A DNA stretch of 64,000 nucleotides from AP-15 sp963781215 (GTDB lineage Bacteria; Pseudomonadota; Alphaproteobacteria; ATCC43930; CGMCC-115725), in NCBI GenBank assembly GCA_963781215.1, contig CAWAFE010000043.1, forward strand, positions 80,242-144,241, in the 5' to 3' direction. Positions 60,631-64,000 of this stretch are shown here, piece after piece. Numbering within the stretch: position 1 is the stretch's first letter; every line of letters starts with the position of its first letter. The notes beneath the pieces were generated by a model. The model made no database searches. It saw only the letters and a list, made by a program, of their open reading frames with translations, and was not told the origin of the DNA. The position numbers were made by a program, and so were the translations under genes.

Positions 60631-63126
60631 ATGTCGACGCTCAGCAGGGAACCGAGCATTGCCGCAGTGGGGGCGCTGGCCGCGATCGCGGACGCGCCGC
60701 CGAGTGACGAGGAGGTCCGGGAATTCCGGGCGGCGGTGCTCGTCAAGCTGACGGTGGCGGTCGGCAAGGACGCGGCGGCGGCGACCGATCGGGACTGGTT
60801 CGTGGCGACGGCGCTCGCCCTGCGCGACCGGGTCATCCATCGCTGGCTCGCCGCCGACCGGGCGATCCGGGCGCGGGGGCGAAAGCAGGTCTATTACCTG
60901 TCGCTGGAGTTCCTGATCGGGCGGCTGCTAAACGATGTCGTCGACAATATGCGGCTCAACGATGTCGTCCGCACCGCCCTCGGCGACCTCGGCGTCGATC
61001 TCGACCGCGTCCGCGCCGCCGAGCCGGATGCGGCTCTTGGTAATGGCGGGCTCGGCCGGCTCGCGGCCTGCTTTATGGACAGCATGGCAGCGCTGGGGAT
61101 CCCGGCCTGCGGCTATGGCATCCGTTACGACCATGGGCTCTTTCGCCAGGTCATCAAGGACGGCTGGCAGCAGGAGCATCCGGAGCAGTGGTTGTCATTT
61201 GGCAATCCGTGGGAATTCGCGCGGCCCGAGGTGATCTACGACGTCGGCTATGGCGGCCATGTCGAAAGAGGAGCGTCGCCCGACAGCCGGGCGCGCTCGG
61301 TCTGGCGGCCGGAGGAGACGATCGAGGCCGTCGCCTACGACACTCCGATCGTCGGATGGCGCGGGCGGCACGTCAACTCGCTGCGGCTGTGGTCGGCGCG
61401 CGCGGCCGACCCGCTGCGGCTCGACATGTTCAACAGCGGCGACCACACCGGGGCGCTGGTGGAACAGATGCGGGCCGAGGCGATCTCGAAGATCCTCTAC
61501 CCCAGCGACGAGGCGCCGTCCGGGCGCGAGCTGCGGCTGCGCCAAGAGTATTTCTTCGTTTCTTCATCGGTTCAGGACCTGGTGCGTCGGCACATCGGCA
61601 CTTACGGCAGCATCTATACCCTGCCCGAGCGCGCCGCGATCCAGCTCAACGACACGCATCCGAGCATCGCCATCGCCGAACTGATGCGTATCCTGGTCGA
61701 TCTGCACCATGTCCGCTGGGAGGCGGCATGGACGGTCACCCAGGCGGTATTCTCCTACACCAACCACTCGCTATTGCCCGAGGCGCTGGAGAGCTGGCCG
61801 CTGGCGCTGTTCGAGTGCCTGCTGCCGCGGCATCTCGAAATCATCCGCGCGATCGACGAGGACCATCTCGATCGGGTCAGGCGGCAGGAGCCCGTGGACG
61901 CCGATTTTCTCGCGGCGGTTTCTCTGATCGACGGCGCGGACGGAGGGCGGGTCAGGATGGGGCACCTCGCCTTTCTCGGCTCGCACCGGACCAACGGGGT
62001 TTCGGTGCTGCATACCGAGCTGATGCGCCAAACGGTGTTCAGCCAATTTCACCACCTCTATCCCGACCGCATCATCGACAAGACCAACGGGATTGCGTTC
62101 CGGCGCTGGCTCCACCAGGCAAATCCGCGCCTGACCCAGCTCCTATGCGCGGCCTGCGGCGCCGAGATCCTCGACGATCCCATGGCGTTGCATCGCCTCG
62201 TCGAGCAGGCCGACGATCCGTCGTTGCAGGAACGCCTGGCCGCGGTGAAGCGAGCCAATAAATCGGTGCTTGCCCGCATCGTAGGCGAACGGTTGGGACT
62301 GCGCATTGACCCCGGCGTCCTGTTCGATGTTCACATCAAGCGCATCCACGAATACAAGCGCCAGCTCCTCAACCTCCTGGATACGATCGCCCGCTATCAG
62401 GCGATCCGAGCCGAGCCGGAGCGGGACTGGGTCCCGCGCGTCAAGATTTTCTCGGGGAAGGCGGCGCCGAGCTATGTACAGGCGAAATTGATCATCAAGC
62501 TGGCCAACGACGTCGCCCGGGTGGTCAACGGCGACCTCATGGTCGGCGGACGGCTAAAGGTCGTGTTCCTGCCGAACTACAATGTCAGCCTGGCGGAGAC
62601 GATCATCCCCGCCGCCGATCTGTCGGAGCAGATCTCGACCGCCGGGACCGAGGCCTCGGGCACCGGCAACATGAAGCTGGCGCTGAACGGTGCCTTGACC
62701 ATTGGCACCCTCGACGGCGCCAATCTCGAAATTCGCGAGCGCATCGGCGAGGACAACATCTTTATTTTCGGCCTGCGCGCGGAGGAGGTGGCGGAGCGTG
62801 GTCGAGCCGGCCTCGACGGCGACGGCGCCATCGCCGCGGCGAGCGATCTCGCCGAAGTCTGCGATGCTTTGGCGGGCGGAGTGTTCTCCGCCGATGATCC
62901 GGGCCGTTACGAAAAGCTCGTCGACGGACTGCGGCACGGCGACCGCTATATGGTGGCGGCCGATTTCGCCGCCTACCGCGCCGCTCAGCAGCGGGTCGAC
63001 GAACTGTGGCGGTCGCCCGCGGGCTGGGCTCGAGCCGCCATCCTGAACATCGCCGGGATGGGCTGGTTCTCCTCCGACCGCACGATCGCCGGCTACGCCC
63101 GCGACATCTGGGATATTCCTCTCTAA
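60631..63126 (+). CDS. glgP: Glycogen/starch/alpha-glucan phosphorylase
   Basis: The product has 831 residues, normal for the family. Landmarks: KQVYYLSLEFLIGRLLND near residue 90, ALGNGGLGRLAACFMDSMAA near 132, QLNDTHPSIAIAELMRIL near 338, VHIKRIHEYKRQLLN near 568, and the PLP-lysine segment STAGTEASGTGNMKLALNGA near residue 670. It phosphorolyses alpha-1,4-glucans to glucose-1-phosphate in the cytosol. The gene is intact between damaged regions. No other glycogen genes are in the window, so its usual partners lie elsewhere. Confidence 0.96.
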   Translation: MSTLSREPSIAAVGALAAIADAPPSDEEVREFRAAVLVKLTVAVGKDAAAATDRDWFVATALALRDRVIHRWLAADRAIRARGRKQVYYLSLEFLIGRLLNDVVDNMRLNDVVRTALGDLGVDLDRVRAAEPDAALGNGGLGRLAACFMDSMAALGIPACGYGIRYDHGLFRQVIKDGWQQEHPEQWLSFGNPWEFARPEVIYDVGYGGHVERGASPDSRARSVWRPEETIEAVAYDTPIVGWRGRHVNSLRLWSARAADPLRLDMFNSGDHTGALVEQMRAEAISKILYPSDEAPSGRELRLRQEYFFVSSSVQDLVRRHIGTYGSIYTLPERAAIQLNDTHPSIAIAELMRILVDLHHVRWEAAWTVTQAVFSYTNHSLLPEALESWPLALFECLLPRHLEIIRAIDEDHLDRVRRQEPVDADFLAAVSLIDGADGGRVRMGHLAFLGSHRTNGVSVLHTELMRQTVFSQFHHLYPDRIIDKTNGIAFRRWLHQANPRLTQLLCAACGAEILDDPMALHRLVEQADDPSLQERLAAVKRANKSVLARIVGERLGLRIDPGVLFDVHIKRIHEYKRQLLNLLDTIARYQAIRAEPERDWVPRVKIFSGKAAPSYVQAKLIIKLANDVARVVNGDLMVGGRLKVVFLPNYNVSLAETIIPAADLSEQISTAGTEASGTGNMKLALNGALTIGTLDGANLEIRERIGEDNIFIFGLRAEEVAERGRAGLDGDGAIAAASDLAEVCDALAGGVFSADDPGRYEKLVDGLRHGDRYMVAADFAAYRAAQQRVDELWRSPAGWARAAILNIAGMGWFSSDRTIAGYARDIWDIPL

Positions 63127-63333
63127 ATCCCGAGGGAAAATACCGGCACGGCGGCAACCCTGAGCAGCACGCCTCCGGGCAGCCCCCACGCAAAGCTTTC
63201 AAGTCCCGAAGCGCCTGCCGGAACGAGCGGCGGGCGGGCCACGCGATCGCTAAATCGCCGACCCATTGTAGCGGGGGGAGCTCCGGGCGCTCATACTTTG
63301 GACAGGGCCGCCGCGACCTGGGATGGTCACTCT

Positions 63334-63393
63334 ACACTCTAGCTAGAACCGATCAGTGGCTCGACACTCTAGCTAGAACCGATCAGTGGCTCG
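63334..63393 (+). repeat. Perfect 30-bp tandem duplication
   Basis: The 30-base unit beginning ACACTCTAGCTAGAACCGAT occurs twice in direct succession (63334-63363 and 63364-63393). The second unit covers the stop codon of the VOC gene. It contains CTAGCTAG, a palindrome. Confidence 0.95.
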
Positions 63394-63775
63394 ACAGCAT
63401 GTCCCAGGGGGTCTTGCCCTCGGGCATCGGCGGGATGCGCAGCAGATCGGCCATCGCCTCGCCGGCTTCGTAGCGGCGGCACAGCTCTTCCGGATCGTAG
63501 GTCACGCCGACTGGGTTCTCGGCAAAGGTCCGGCTGTGGAAATAGCCGTCGAGCTCCGCCGGCGTCGCGAAATTGTCGATCTGCAGTTCGACCCGGTTGT
63601 TGTCGGGATCCCGGTAATACATCGACGTGGTGACGCCATGGTTGATCGGCCAATGCGGCAAGATGCCGGCCGCCTTCAGCCGACGATAGGTCGACAACAG
63701 CTCGCCGAGGTTGTTGTAGGCATAGGCGACGTGGTCGGTCCCGACCGCATCGGGATCGCGCGCCGGGAGGCCGGG
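63383..63775 (-). pseudogene. 5'-truncated VOC/extradiol-dioxygenase-like gene
   Basis: The remaining part reads GTDHVAYAYNNLGELLSTYR, ILPHWPINHGVTTSMYYRDP and NNRVELQIDNFATPAELDGY, ending PPMPEGKTPWDMLSSH. The His of TDHVAY, the His of NHGVTTSMY and the Glu of NRVELQ match VOC metal ligands of catechol-2,3-dioxygenase-like proteins. The N-terminus is replaced by a transposase fragment at about 63775, with which it is in frame. Confidence 0.75.
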
Positions 63776-63997
63776 TCTTGTCGCGCTGCAAACCCTCCAC
63801 CCCAGCTTCGGCATAGCGGCGCTGCCAGCGCCCACCGCCGGACGGCTGACCCCGGCGCGCCGCGCGACTTCGATGACCGGCAGCCGATCCGCCGAGAACA
63901 GGACAATCCGGGTCCGCTGCAGATGCTTCAGCGGCCGGCTTCGATCACCGGCGATCGCGGCCAAACGGTCACCATACTCGGCTCCGACCACTCTCAT
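63776..63997 (-). pseudogene. IS630-family transposase N-terminal fragment
   Basis: The reading MRVVGAEYGDRLAAIAGDRS, then RIVLFSADRLPVIEVARRAG and VSRPAV is the N-terminal HTH of IS630-type transposases. The continuation WRWQRRYAEAGVEGLQRDK lies in another frame (one base missing near 63835). The fragment ends at KTRPPG near 63775, where VOC sequence begins. The DDE catalytic domain is absent. The ATG at 63997 is three bases from the window edge, so the upstream part is not visible. Confidence 0.7.
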
Positions 63998-64000
63998 GTC

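Noticed and set aside
63383..63997. A designed fusion of an HTH domain with a VOC enzyme
   Set aside because: The transposase part changes frame before the junction and lacks its catalytic domain; IS debris explains it better.

Overview
The window is high-GC DNA from an alphaproteobacterium, most likely an environmental member of the Rhodospirillales or a relative. The gene neighbourhoods point there: DUF6476 - rluD-type pseudouridine synthase - rpoH, petA-petB-petC followed by mtnP-mtnA, prs - rplY - pth - ychF, and lgt - MidA-type methyltransferase - pgeF. The cell respires aerobically (cytochrome bc1, oxygen-dependent HemF), stores glycogen, and carries many amidohydrolase, luciferase-like, thiolase/DUF35 and VOC genes typical of soil catabolic specialists.

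Layout. 1-2.3 kb: a YehZYX/OsmF-type quaternary-amine ABC operon on the minus strand, divergent from a DUF2252 gene. 4-7.6 kb: a small gene with a CRP-like operator, DUF6476, rluD-type gene, rpoH and a PEP-CTERM exported protein. 7.8-12 kb: a minus-strand operon with thiolase and DUF35 genes, each with one frameshift, and two unknown proteins; then ogt and an M15-like protein. 12.2-28.5 kb is accessory: two 0.9-kb direct repeats, each carrying a broken NAD(P)-binding gene and lying near relics of a serine-recombinase C-terminus; an EmrAB-like efflux pair; a KirBac K+ channel; and a triple-GAF sensor kinase bracketed by 30-bp inverted repeats. A duplicated SDR 3' end beside an HpcH/HpaI aldolase follows.

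29-42 kb is mostly conserved chromosome: methyltransferase, metC, CocE-type hydrolase, tRNA-Val(GAC), lgt, MidA-type, pgeF, prs, rplY, pth and ychF. 42-48 kb holds ion transport genes (NhaA and a CPA1 antiporter with a cyclic-nucleotide-binding domain) around a broken solitary secF. 48.5-57 kb has mtnA-mtnP (both frameshifted, which makes them look fused), the bc1 operon, a TrmL-type methylase, hemF, mmsA-type dehydrogenase and a YdcF protein. 57.1-60.3 kb is a mosaic of truncated genes joined tail to tail or head to middle. glgP follows, and the window ends in an IS630 transposase fragment fused to a truncated VOC gene beside a 30-bp tandem repeat.

Two themes stand out. First, more than ten genes are broken by single-base indels, mostly +1, while the long housekeeping genes are intact; this may be sequence error or genuine decay. 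Second, the structural scars (direct repeats, inverted-repeat-bracketed kinase, copied gene tails, truncated-gene junctions) show repeated rearrangement. No CRISPR array, rRNA or complete insertion sequence was seen.
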